A DNA stretch of 9,068 nucleotides from Granulicella sp. UBA5172. Lineage in GTDB: Bacteria > Acidobacteriota > Terriglobia > Terriglobales > Acidobacteriaceae. The DNA is taken from the NCBI GenBank assembly GCA_002413385.1, contig DHWW01000300.1, positions 23,691 through 32,758 of the forward strand. The letters are read 5' to 3'. The translations under genes were made by a program, and so were the position numbers. Below the pieces are notes generated by a model that was given only the letters and a program-made list of their open reading frames with translations, searched no databases and was not told the DNA's origin. This document shows, one piece after another, positions 1-7,688 of this stretch (positions within the stretch are counted from its first letter, which is position 1; the number at the start of each line of letters is the position of its first letter).

Positions 1-579
1 AGTACTATCGGCTCGCGAAATCCCGAGTTGCTGCTCCATCGCGTTCAGCGACGACTTCGCAACCTCGATCTGCGCCTTTGATTCCTGATCCTTTGAGTAG
101 GCATCATCCAACTCTTGCTCGGCGATCAGTCCTGGCCGCTGCTGTGAAGCCTGCAGAAGCCGCGTGTAGGCCGCATGGAGCGCGGTATAGTTTGCTTCTG
201 CACTGACGACCTCGCTCTGAGCACGTCCAATCTCGGATTGCGAATGCCGCACCTCGGCCTGCGCCCCCTCAAGCTGATCCTGCAATTCGGGGACTTCAAG
301 ATCGGCCAGGACTTCACCCTGCCGAACACGATCACCAATATCGACCTTGATCCAGCGTATGTATCCCGAGATCTTGGCGTGGAGAGCAACCTCCTGGTAC
401 GCCTCAAACTGACCTGCAACCGTGAGAGTGCTGTCGAGGTTTCCCCGTGTGACTGCTACAACTGCTGCTGATCTTGGGGCCGCAGCGGGAGACTTCGCGG
501 GACGCAGGGAGATAAATAAAACGTATGCAACGATGCAAAGAACGGCGACGACGAAATACAGGATTCGCTTGCGTGACAT
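1..579 (-). CDS. RND efflux periplasmic adaptor (HlyD/MFP family), N-terminal part, cut by window edge
   Basis: This is the N-terminal 193 residues of a periplasmic adaptor, the protein that links an inner-membrane RND pump to an outer-membrane channel. The frame is open from ATG at 579 to base 1, so the gene continues beyond the window. A basic start (MSRKRIL) precedes one hydrophobic segment at about residues 7-25, which suggests an uncleaved membrane anchor; there is no lipobox. Residues about 65-97 form the typical half lipoyl domain (AKISGYIRWIKVDIGDRV, then EVLADLEVPEL). A Gln/Glu/Ala-rich helical hairpin follows to the edge, including the common LIAEQELDDA stretch. The start is supported by AGGTGG about 5 bases upstream. 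It differs from the lipoprotein adaptor at 3345, so this is a second efflux system transcribed leftward. The pump and channel would be expected beyond the left edge. Confidence 0.88.
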   Translation of the reverse strand, partial: MSRKRILYFVVAVLCIVAYVLFISLRPAKSPAAAPRSAAVVAVTRGNLDSTLTVAGQFEAYQEVALHAKISGYIRWIKVDIGDRVRQGEVLADLEVPELQDQLEGAQAEVRHSQSEIGRAQSEVVSAEANYTALHAAYTRLLQASQQRPGLIAEQELDDAYSKDQESKAQIEVAKSSLNAMEQQLGISRADST

Positions 580-683
580 GAAACCACCTATTCGGGCTGT
601 GTAGAACCAAAGTCATTCCAACAACAGAAGTGTTGCCGCTTTGTCACGGCGGGGCTTCTCTTCAAGGAAGGCTGGCGTTCTTG
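580..683. other. Short gap between small membrane protein gene and adaptor gene
   Basis: These 104 bases separate two minus-strand genes. Apart from the AGGTGG ribosome site next to the adaptor start, I see no convincing promoter pair and no hairpin followed by a T run. The genes on either side could therefore be co-transcribed, but this is not shown by the sequence. Confidence 0.4.
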
Positions 684-1076
684 TCAGGCAGCGAGGGGAG
701 GAGGGCGAGCACCTTTGCAGGTGATTCGCCAGAGCTGCCGCGCTTGGTTGGGTGGCAGCTCGAACAGGCTCTGATATCTAGAAGGGACTTCAAAGTGAGT
801 AGGAGCCAGTAACGCCCAAGGTGGATGTGAGGGGGAAGCGTGGGGAACTCCGCGCACGGGTCGCCCCCTGCCCCAGCAGCTTTCGATCTTCAGATTGGAA
901 GCGGGTCGCTCCCGCTGCGAGAGGAGCTTCGCGGCTTGCGCGGCCCCTTGATTTTTCGCCGTATGGTAAAGAGAGAGCTTGTAGTTAAGTCCCCAGCAGA
1001 AGACAGCGAGGGCCAGCAGCACTGCGAACGTCAGTGCTGGATTCGTGCTCCGAGTTTTGCTGTCGACGGTCAGCAA
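684..1076 (-). CDS. Small single-pass membrane protein, WGLxxKxxLYH type (copy 1)
   Basis: This is a 130-residue protein of unknown function. A short polar N-terminus is followed by one hydrophobic helix at about residues 14-30 ending in FCWGL, and immediately after it comes NYKLSLYH. The same layout is found in the neighbour at 1848-1468 (FTWGLQAKIALYH), and both proteins end with RPPP plus a few residues (ARPPPLAA here, RRPPPAFC there). The two are therefore probably paralogues with both ends intact, although the middle of the tails is hardly alike. The likely topology is N-terminus inside with the tail in the periplasm. The start is a TTG at 1076, because an in-frame stop lies just upstream and no ATG or GTG fits; TAGGGG lies about 8 bases upstream. 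The start overlaps the stop of a small upstream ORF (TTGCTGA). An RND adaptor gene lies 104 bases downstream on the same strand, so a link to export is possible but unproven. Confidence 0.6.
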   Translation of the reverse strand: MLTVDSKTRSTNPALTFAVLLALAVFCWGLNYKLSLYHTAKNQGAAQAAKLLSQRERPASNLKIESCWGRGRPVRGVPHASPSHPPWALLAPTHFEVPSRYQSLFELPPNQARQLWRITCKGARPPPLAA

Positions 1077-1255
1077 GATGGTGCCCCTACTATCTCAGAT
1101 TCTGCTTCCAGGAAGAACTGCAAGGTAGTGCCAATGTATTTTGTTGGATTCGTTCTGCGTCCGGTCATTCGCCTTGAAGCTCCAGAAAGTTCTTTGTTTA
1201 CGGCACTTATGAGAGCAAAGCTCTGTTCAAGGTTATCAATCTCACACGGAATCAC
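1070..1255 (-). CDS. Possible small ORF overlapping the copy 1 start
   Basis: This is a weak candidate for a 61-residue protein with a GTG start at 1255. It contains EIDNLEQSFALISAVNKEL near the N-terminus and ends LEAESEIVGAPSC. I do not recognise the family. In its favour, its TGA stop overlaps the TTG start of the next gene (TTGCTGA), a layout typical of coupled genes. Against it, there is no clear ribosome site, and the third codon positions are less GC-rich than in the pump genes. It could be a chance frame or the remnant of an older gene. Confidence 0.3.
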   Translation of the reverse strand: MIPCEIDNLEQSFALISAVNKELSGASRRMTGRRTNPTKYIGTTLQFFLEAESEIVGAPSC

Positions 1256-1467
1256 GCCGAAGGGAAAGACTCAGAGATTGCACCCATCAAACAAAGGGCC
1301 GGGGATGTTGCAGGGTGGGGTATCACCGTAGCCGGGACCCGTTCGGGAAAGTCCGCAGGCATCATGCGCTCCGGCAGCTTGCTGAACCTGCTTAGCAATT
1401 TCTCAAACAGGAGCGGATTGATCCAGAATTGGATCTCAAGCCGGCAAGACTCCCCGTCAGGGAAGTG
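1077..1467. other. Stretch without a confident gene between the two small membrane protein genes
   Basis: These 391 bases hold no gene I can call with confidence. Two things are present on the minus strand: the weak GTG ORF ending at 1070, and a 71-codon open stretch (1467-1255) that continues the frame of the 1848-1468 gene straight after its TAG stop. That stretch reads like protein in places (LEIQFWINPLLFEKLLSRF, then LPERMM) but has no start codon until two ATG codons at 1365-1360. The plus strand also has an open frame with a chance AGTRSGKS run. The region could be a decayed gene. No repeats, tRNA or terminator were seen. Confidence 0.4.
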
Positions 1468-1848
1468 CTAGCAGAAAGCCGGTGGGGGTCGGCGTTTCAG
1501 GTCGGGACCATGTAAAAAATATTGACCGGGACCCCTGAGTCCCGGTTCGAGTTCCGCCAACTTCGCCGACGATACCTGCAGCATGTGGAGAGAGAAGGCG
1601 AACGCTGCCAAATGATTTATCTCAGGCACCGCAGGCGGCAGACCCTGGTCCCGAATTTGAACTGTCGCCAGAGCAGAGCGATTCTCGGCCGCTAGCTTGG
1701 CCATGGAGTTCGTCGTACAGATTGCGCCGTTGTCCACGTGATACAGCGCAATCTTCGCCTGGAGACCCCAGGTGAAAACAAGCATTGCCAGGAAGACGAG
1801 AGAACATTCAACAAGAAACGAAGCGGACGGTTTGCGTTTCTGGACCAT
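1468..1848 (-). CDS. Small single-pass membrane protein, WGLxxKxxLYH type (copy 2)
   Basis: This is a 126-residue protein of unknown function, the likely paralogue of the 1076-684 product. A basic N-terminus (MVQKRKPSAS) leads into one transmembrane helix at about residues 11-29, ending FTWGL and followed by QAKIALYH. The remaining residues are a soluble, mostly non-helical-looking tail that finishes RRPPPAFC. The ATG at 1848 has a strong ribosome site, GGAGGAG, six bases upstream, which makes this the better supported of the two copies. It is the first gene leftward from the divergent gap at 1849-1965. The stop is an amber TAG, and the frame stays open for 71 further codons after it. The matching RPPP ending in copy 1 suggests the TAG is the true end. 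The hydrophobic N-terminus could instead be a signal peptide, but no good cleavage site follows it. Confidence 0.68.
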   Translation of the reverse strand: MVQKRKPSASFLVECSLVFLAMLVFTWGLQAKIALYHVDNGAICTTNSMAKLAAENRSALATVQIRDQGLPPAVPEINHLAAFAFSLHMLQVSSAKLAELEPGLRGPGQYFLHGPDLKRRPPPAFC

Positions 1849-1965
1849 GATGTTCTCCTCCTTCCATCAAACTCGATGCCCTCAGGATAGCAAATCGCAG
1901 TAGTCCGTATATTTCTTTTACTTCGTTTGTAACGGAATCTTCATTCCGTGGCTTTATTCCTATGA
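1849..1965. promoter_or_regulatory. Divergent intergenic control region
   Basis: This 117-base gap separates the leftward small membrane protein gene from the rightward efflux operon, so it must hold promoters for at least one of them. It is visibly richer in A and T than the flanking genes, around TATATTTCTTTTACTT (about 1908-1923). On the minus strand TGCTATCCT resembles an extended -10 element, but no good -35 partner stands out on either strand. I therefore do not assign exact promoter positions. Confidence 0.5.
1932..1949. promoter_or_regulatory. Perfect 7-bp inverted repeat, candidate operator or leader hairpin
   Basis: ACGGAAT and ATTCCGT form a perfect inverted repeat around a 4-base CTTC spacer. 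It ends 16 bases before the TolC-type ATG, where no Shine-Dalgarno sequence is visible. It could be an operator for a dimeric repressor, or an RNA hairpin in the leader that affects ribosome access. No T run follows, so it is not a typical terminator. A match this short can arise by chance, and the role is inferred from position only. Confidence 0.4.
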
Positions 1966-3348
1966 ATGAAGAAGCCAACGAACCTTCGACCCGTGATTCT
2001 CCGCTGTTGTCGAGTTTTAAGCCTCGCCCTCCTCGTCTGTATGTGGGGATTGCCCACTGACGCGCAGGAACCGCTGACGCTGCGGGAAGCAGTTGACGCG
2101 GCACTGAGGCAAAGCCCGGAGACTGCGATTGCCCGTGCCGATAACCAAGAGGCCAAGTCGGCCAGCACCCTGGCGCGCACGCAACTCCTGCCGCAACTGG
2201 TCTTTACTGAAGACCTTTCACGAGGCAATGATCCCGTGTATGCATTCGGCACACGACTGCGGCAGCGCCGGTTTACGCAGGCTGATTTCGCGCTGAGCGC
2301 GCTGAACTCGCCGCAGCCTATTGGGAACTTTTCCACGCGTTTCGCGGGACAGTGGTTGGCCTTCGATTCCTTCAAAACGCAACGAAAGATTCACCGCTCC
2401 GACTTGCTCAGGGAAAGCGCCTCCTCTTCCGCGACCGCAGTGGATCAGCAGATCGTATTCCGCGTTGTCGCCGCATACCAGCAAGTGTTGTATGCACAGC
2501 GGGAGGTCGATGTTACCCAGCACGAACGGGAGACCGCGGCGGCGCTACAGTCATCCGTGGACCAGCACGTGAAGGCTGGGCTAGCGGTGGAGTCGGATCG
2601 GATGTCGGCGCAGGTGAATGTCGCCGTGCGCAACGAGGAGTTGATCGCGGCGCAGGGGGATCTGGAACTGGCATGGGCTACATTGCGCGATGCGATGGGC
2701 TCCCTCAATCTGAAAGAAACGGGGCTGAAGCCGATTCAGCCGCATACCTTTTCACAAGGCAAACTCGAAGAGGAGATGGGGACGGCCGCAAAGATGCGTC
2801 CAGACCTGACCGCCTTGGGAAAGGCGCAATTGGCACAGGCGTCTGCTGTCGGAGCGGCGAAGTCTGATTTCGGTCCGCGGGTGAGTGCTTACGGGAACTG
2901 GGAAGAAGACCGGACATCGTTTGATGGTGCGGGCGGTAACAACTGGGTGGCCGGGGTCCAGATCAGCGTGGACCTTCTTCCAATGGGCAAGCACGCGCAG
3001 GTGGAGCGGGAGATCGCGGCGAAACGGAAGATCGACGCGCAAGTGGCGCTTGCGCAGCAGCATCTGCGGCTCGAAGTGAGCAAGGCTCACATCCACCTGC
3101 GGACAGCGGCGATGCAGGTGGAAGCCGCGCAGGCCGCACTGGATCAATCGGCGGAGAGTCTGCGCATTCTGAGGAACCGCTACGACGCGGGTCTTGCCAC
3201 CATCACCGATCTGTTGCGGGCGGAGGATGCTGAGCGGCAGAGTCAATCCAATTACTGGCATGCCGTGTATAGCAACGCTGTTGCCTATAGCGAACTTTTA
3301 TATGCGACCGGCACGCTGACCCCAGATGCCGCGGAGGAACTGCAATGA
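1966..3348 (+). CDS. TolC-family outer-membrane efflux protein
   Basis: This 460-residue protein is the outer-membrane channel of a tripartite efflux pump and carries substrate from the periplasm across the outer membrane. The N-terminus is a signal peptide: a basic start (MKKPTNLR), a hydrophobic core about residues 17-27, and likely cleavage after PTDA. The mature part opens with LTLREAVDAALRQSPE, typical of the family. Two repeats rich in Ala, Gln and Glu follow, as expected for the long alpha-helical barrel, and the second ends with IHLRTAAMQVEAAQAALDQS and the usual RYDAGLATITDLLRAE motif. The length is normal. ATG 1966 is the most upstream in-frame start, because TGA directly precedes it; no clear ribosome site is seen. 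Its stop overlaps the adaptor start by ATGA, which makes it the first gene of the operon. Confidence 0.93.
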   Translation: MKKPTNLRPVILRCCRVLSLALLVCMWGLPTDAQEPLTLREAVDAALRQSPETAIARADNQEAKSASTLARTQLLPQLVFTEDLSRGNDPVYAFGTRLRQRRFTQADFALSALNSPQPIGNFSTRFAGQWLAFDSFKTQRKIHRSDLLRESASSSATAVDQQIVFRVVAAYQQVLYAQREVDVTQHERETAAALQSSVDQHVKAGLAVESDRMSAQVNVAVRNEELIAAQGDLELAWATLRDAMGSLNLKETGLKPIQPHTFSQGKLEEEMGTAAKMRPDLTALGKAQLAQASAVGAAKSDFGPRVSAYGNWEEDRTSFDGAGGNNWVAGVQISVDLLPMGKHAQVEREIAAKRKIDAQVALAQQHLRLEVSKAHIHLRTAAMQVEAAQAALDQSAESLRILRNRYDAGLATITDLLRAEDAERQSQSNYWHAVYSNAVAYSELLYATGTLTPDAAEELQ

Positions 3349-4460
3349 AGAACGTTTTGTGGGCAAGTCTGCTTGCCGCGTCCATGGTCATGATCGCCGG
3401 CTGCCATCGCGGCGAATCGGATGCAACGGCAGGCACAGTGCAAGCCGTGCAGGCGCGAGTGGTTCAAAGTCAGCAAGAACAGGTTCCAGCGAGCCTGCGA
3501 TCCACGGGGACGGTTCATGCCAGCGAAACCGCGGTGATTTCGGGTCGGATGATGGCCCAGATTCGGCAGGTGCTGGTGCGTGTGGGAGACTCCGTGCGCG
3601 CAGGCCAACCTCTAGTGGTGCTCGACGATGCGGCATTGCGCGCGCAATTGGAACAGGCTGAGGCAGGTGTGAAGGTTGCCCACAACTCGGAAGCTGCCGC
3701 TCAGACGAACGCTGCTCTTGCATCCAGCACGCTAGGCCGTTACAAGCAGCTTCAATCCGAGAAGAGTGTGAGCCCGCAGGAGATGGATGAAGTCTCGCGT
3801 CGCTCCGAAGCGGCGGCGGCGAACCTTGAGGCTTCGCGGGCGCAGACCGTTGCGGCGCAGGCACAGGAGAAGGGCGTACGTACCATGATGAGCTACTCGC
3901 GTCTGGTTGCTCCCTTTGCGGGCGTCATCACGATGAGGATGGCTGATCCGGGGACGATGGCCTTAGCCGGTGTGCCGTTACTTCAAGTGGATAAGGCTGG
4001 AGCGTTGGAGTTGGACGCTTCGGTGGATGAGTCGGCAATCGGCGGGATATATAAGGGGATGAAGGTTCCGGTCGTGATCAATGGCGAATCATCGGTCAAC
4101 TCTACGGGCACAGTGGCCGAAATCGATCCGGCTGCCGATCCATCGAGTCATAGCTTTCTGGTCAAGATTGACTTGCCATCGTCAACTCAGACGCGCGCGG
4201 GTATGTACGGTGCCACCGAGTTTGCGCATGGCACCCGTGAGGCAATACTCATTCCGCGCTCCGCCGTGGTCTCACGCGGCTCGCTATCCTGTGTCTACGC
4301 TCTCGATGGCCAGAGCTTTGCGCAACTTCGCACCCTCACGCTGGGCGCTTCCCACGGCAACCTTGTGGAAGTGCTATCAGGTGTTTCCGCCGGCGAAATG
4401 CTGGTTGACCAACCTGCAGACCGCGACCTCGCAGGCAAGCGCATCGAGGTCCAGCCATGA
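3345..4460 (+). CDS. RND efflux periplasmic adaptor lipoprotein (MFP/HlyD family)
   Basis: This 371-residue adaptor bridges the RND permease and the TolC-type channel. The N-terminus is a lipoprotein signal: a hydrophobic stretch then IAGC, so Cys20 would be lipidated and the protein anchored by lipid rather than by a helix. Domains in order: first lipoyl half at about 65-97 (QIRQVLVRVGDSVRAGQP), a long helical hairpin at about 98-180, second lipoyl half at about 184-216 (YSRLVAPFAGVITMRMADPG), then a beta-barrel and membrane-proximal part ending near 371 (ILIPRSAVV at about residues 303-311). The start is well supported by GGAGG about 7 bases upstream and by the ATGA overlap with the TolC stop. 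It ends in a second ATGA overlap with the permease gene. No metal-binding His or Met clusters are apparent, so the substrate is open. Confidence 0.93.
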   Translation: MKNVLWASLLAASMVMIAGCHRGESDATAGTVQAVQARVVQSQQEQVPASLRSTGTVHASETAVISGRMMAQIRQVLVRVGDSVRAGQPLVVLDDAALRAQLEQAEAGVKVAHNSEAAAQTNAALASSTLGRYKQLQSEKSVSPQEMDEVSRRSEAAAANLEASRAQTVAAQAQEKGVRTMMSYSRLVAPFAGVITMRMADPGTMALAGVPLLQVDKAGALELDASVDESAIGGIYKGMKVPVVINGESSVNSTGTVAEIDPAADPSSHSFLVKIDLPSSTQTRAGMYGATEFAHGTREAILIPRSAVVSRGSLSCVYALDGQSFAQLRTLTLGASHGNLVEVLSGVSAGEMLVDQPADRDLAGKRIEVQP

Positions 4461-7400
4461 CGCAAGACCTTGGAATCGCCGGACGGCTGGCAAAGTCATT
4501 TCTCAATTCAAAGCTGACGCCGCTGTTCATTGCCGCCTCGCTGGCGATCGGAATCTTTGCAATCGCGATCATCCCGCGCGAAGAAGAGCCGCAGATTATT
4601 GTTCCGATGCTGGACATCACCACCTCCATGCCGGGCGCGTCGCCGGCCGAAGTGGAGGAGCGCGTCACGCTGCCGATCGAGAACCTGGTCCACCAGATCT
4701 CAGGTGTGGAGTATGTGTACTCGACCTCCTCGCCAGGGCAGAGCCTGGTGATTGTGCGCTTTCTTGTTGGCACGCCACAGGAAGATGCTCTGGTCAAGGT
4801 CTATAGCAAGCTTTACGCGAACGTTGATCGCATGCCCCCTGGAGTCTCGCAGCCGATCATTAAAGCCCGCTCCATCGACGATGTTCCGATCCTGGCCATG
4901 ACGCTCTGGGGCGCGCACTACAACGGATATCAACTCCGCGCCATCGCGGACGAGATGCAGCACAACATCGCACAGGTCTCCGATGTATCTCAAACGGCTA
5001 TCATCGGCGGACTTCCACGCACCATGCGCGTCGTGTTGAGTACGGCAAAGCTCAGCGCCTACGGTCTGTCCCCCATGGTAATCGTCGGACATTTGCAAGC
5101 CGCAAATGCAAGCGTGCAGGCTGGACAATTCTCGGAGAACAACCGCGAGGTCCGCGTTGACGTCGGCAATATCTTCGCTCGGCGCGAGGATCTTGAGGCC
5201 GTCATCGTGGGCGTCGTTCGCGGACGGCCGGTGTACCTGCGAGACGTGGCCGACAAGATCGTGGATGGAGCCGCGGACCCGAGCGATTACGTGGTCTATG
5301 GCACGGCGACTGCCAACCATGAAGGGGCGCGACAGTATCCCGCAGTCACGATTACCGTAGCCAAGCGCAAGGGAACCAATGCCACCGATATCTCAAATGC
5401 TGTGCTCAAGCGCGTGCATGAGATGCAAGGCGTAACTATTCCCAGTGACGTGACGGTTACCACCACGCGGAATTACGGAGAGACGGCCAAGGACAAGTCA
5501 GACGAACTACTGGAGCATCTGCTGCTGGCCACGTTGTCCGTTACCTTGCTGGTCGCGCTTTTTCTGGGATGGCGCGAGTCGGGGGTTGTCCTGTTGGCCA
5601 TCCCGGTGACCCTCGCTCTAACCATGTCCGTGTTCTACTTCCTGGGCTACACGATCAATCGCGTTACTCTGTTCGCATTGATCTTCTCGATAGGCATTCT
5701 TGTCGATGATGCCATTGTCGTGGTTGAAAATATGGTTCGTCACTTCCGCCTGCCAGAGAATCATGGGCGGCCGATGAGCGAGATTGCGGTCGAAGCTGTC
5801 GCGGAGGTGGGCAATCCAACGATCCTGGCTACCTTTGCCGTCATCGCGGCGGTGTTGCCCATGGCCTTTGTTCGCGGCCTGATGGGGCCGTACATGCGGC
5901 CAATTCCCGTCGGCGCATCAGCGGCGATGCTCTTCTCGCTACTGGTTGCCTTTGTGGTTTCGCCCTGGGCAGCTCTCCGTCTGGTTGGCCGTCATCTGCA
6001 AGGGGCCAAAGTGCTGGAGCCCGAGACCGAGAACTGGCGCACCCGGCTCTATCGCCGCATCATGACGCCTCTGATCCAGTCCTCGCGCAATCGCACGCTG
6101 TTCTTCATCGCCGTGTTCGTGCTGCTGCTGATTTCCGTGGCGTTGGTGCCGCTTGGACTGGTGCGCGTAAAGCTCTTGCCGTTCGATAACAAGAGCGAGC
6201 TGCAGGTCATCATCAACATGCCCGATGGCACGCCCCTCGAACAAACGGCGCGGGTGACCCAGGCGCTGGGCGAAGAACTCGCGCGACAGCCGGACGTGCT
6301 GAACTACCAGACCTACACGGGAACGTCCGGCCCCTATAACTTCAATGGTCTGGTCCGCCACTACTACCTGCGCCGCCAGCCGAACCAGGCCGATATTCAG
6401 GTGAACCTGCTCCCTGCAAGTCAGCGCAAGGAGCAGAGCCATGCAATCGCCAAGCGTCTTCGCCCCTTGCTCGACGCGGTCGGCAACGCCTACGGCGCAC
6501 GCATCCAGGTGAGTGAGGTTCCACCGGGCCCTCCGGTTATCCAGACGCTGGTCGCGGAGGTTTACGGTCCTAACCTGGCGGGTCAGACCCAGGTCGCTCA
6601 ACAGATCAAGTCGATCTTTCAGCACACTCCGGGTGTCGTGGATACCGACTGGTACGTCGAAGACCCGGAGCCAAGACTCGTGATGCACGTGGACGATGTC
6701 AAGGCTGCCGAACACGGCATCGCGGTCTCGGATGTAACCCATGCCCTGGCGCTTGCTCTCTCAGGAACCGAGGTCGGGCTGATCCACGATCCAATATCGC
6801 GAGAACCCGTTCCAGCCATTGTTGAACTTGACCGAGCAGATCGCTCCTCCGAGCAGGGGTTGGAGAACATCCGTCTGCCTGGCTCCGATGGCAGCATGGT
6901 CTCGCTTCGCGAGTTGGTGACGGTTGAGCACGAGACAATCGAGCCGAGCATTTATCACAAGAATCTGCGCCGCGTGGTGTATGTCACAGGAGACGTCGCG
7001 GGGGCCGAGGAGAGTCCGGTCTACGCCATCCTGAAGATGAATAAGAAACTCGACCGCCTCATCCTCCCATCTGGATACGTGCTCGCCCGATACAACGCAT
7101 CGATGCCGGAGTCGACCGACCACTATTCGATGAAGTGGGACGGTGAGTGGCATATCACCATCGAGGTCTTCCGCGACATGGGGATCGCCTTCGCAGCCGT
7201 CCTGGTGCTTATCTACGTGCTTGTGGTGGGATGGTTCCGCTCCTTCCTTGTGCCGCTCATCATTATGGCCCCCATTCCGCTGACCCTGATCGGCATCCTG
7301 CCTGCCCATGCGCTCCTGGGCGCATTCTTCACGGCCACGTCGATGATTGGCTTCATCGCAGGTGGCCGGCATCATCGTGCGCAACTCGATCATCCTCGTC

Positions 7401-7688
7401 GACTTCATCGAGCTTCGTATCCGCGAGGGAATGCCGTTAGCGGAAGCGGTGATCGATGCTGGTGCCACGCGCTTCCGTCCCATGCTGTTGACTGCGGCAG
7501 CCGTTGTCGTAGGCGCAAGCGTGATTCTTAGCGACCCGATCTTTCAGGGTCTCGCAGTATCTCTGATCGCTGGAGCGGTTGCTTCGACCTTTCTCTCGTG
7601 GCCCACCATCCCAGTGCTTTATTACATGGCTCACTCTGGGCATCCATCCAGACCTGAACCCAAAACCGAACAAGGAGATTCTCTATGA
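4457..7688 (+). CDS. RND family efflux permease, interrupted by a one-base frameshift at 7361/7362
   Basis: This is the inner-membrane proton-driven pump subunit. Frame 1 runs from ATG 4457 and, read as is, stops at 7531 (1024 residues). Its last 56 residues are out of frame. RND sequence continues in the +1 frame from 7362 ([19 protein letters not shown] and onward) to TGA 7688. Skipping one G gives 1076 residues, a normal RND length. Visible parts are: first helix at about 20-40, porter domain to about 345, helices at about 350-500, a seventh helix near 546, a second porter domain, and the last helix block from about 907. The helix-4 motif [10 protein letters not shown] has the Asp pair D417/D418 expected for proton relay. 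ATGA overlaps link it to the adaptor and, through the restored frame, to the DUF2892 gene. As written, the last two or so helices are lost, so the pump is probably inactive unless this is a sequence error. It is most like general (COG0841-type) pumps, but the substrate is not assignable. Confidence 0.9.
7361..7362 (+). other. Frameshift site: one extra G inside the permease gene
   Basis: Codons up to GCA (7358-7360) encode ATSMIGFIA in the original frame. Dropping one of the two G bases lets GTG GCC GGC ATC follow, giving the expected [12 protein letters not shown] of RND helices. The site is only a GG pair, not a long homopolymer, and no known slippery motif or pause structure is evident. 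The out-of-frame reading continues for 57 codons (7361-7531) including its stop. Confidence 0.85.

Noticed and set aside
840..1331. 163-codon plus-strand open frame
   Set aside because: It runs opposite to copy 1 and its flank, shows no known domain, and has poor protein-like composition. It is best read as a mirror of the minus-strand gene.
1175..1470. Plus-strand frame with AGTRSGKS, resembling a nucleotide-binding (Walker A) motif
   Set aside because: It is a short run with no start and no other ATPase motifs, and the opposite strand reads more like protein. Probably chance.
1962..2060. 32-codon frame starting ATGAATGAAG, overlapping the TolC start in another frame
   Set aside because: It has no ribosome site and no recognisable product. 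It lies inside the signal-peptide part of a confident gene.
2352..2867. 171-codon frame inside the TolC gene
   Set aside because: It is rich in Arg and Gly, lacks domains, and lies wholly within a strong gene in another frame.
5939..6742. 267-codon minus-strand frame inside the permease gene
   Set aside because: It is a long mirror frame of GC-rich coding DNA, with the His/Arg/Gln-rich composition usual for such shadows and no recognised domain.
7355..7370. Programmed +1 frameshift signal
   Set aside because: No known slippery sequence, internal Shine-Dalgarno or stop-codon pause is visible. A mutation or sequence error is the simpler reading.
7347..7688. Separate gene for the permease C-terminus starting at TTG 7347
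   Set aside because: There is no ribosome site, and the first codons do not fit RND sequence until 7362. A frameshift in one gene explains it better than a split pump.
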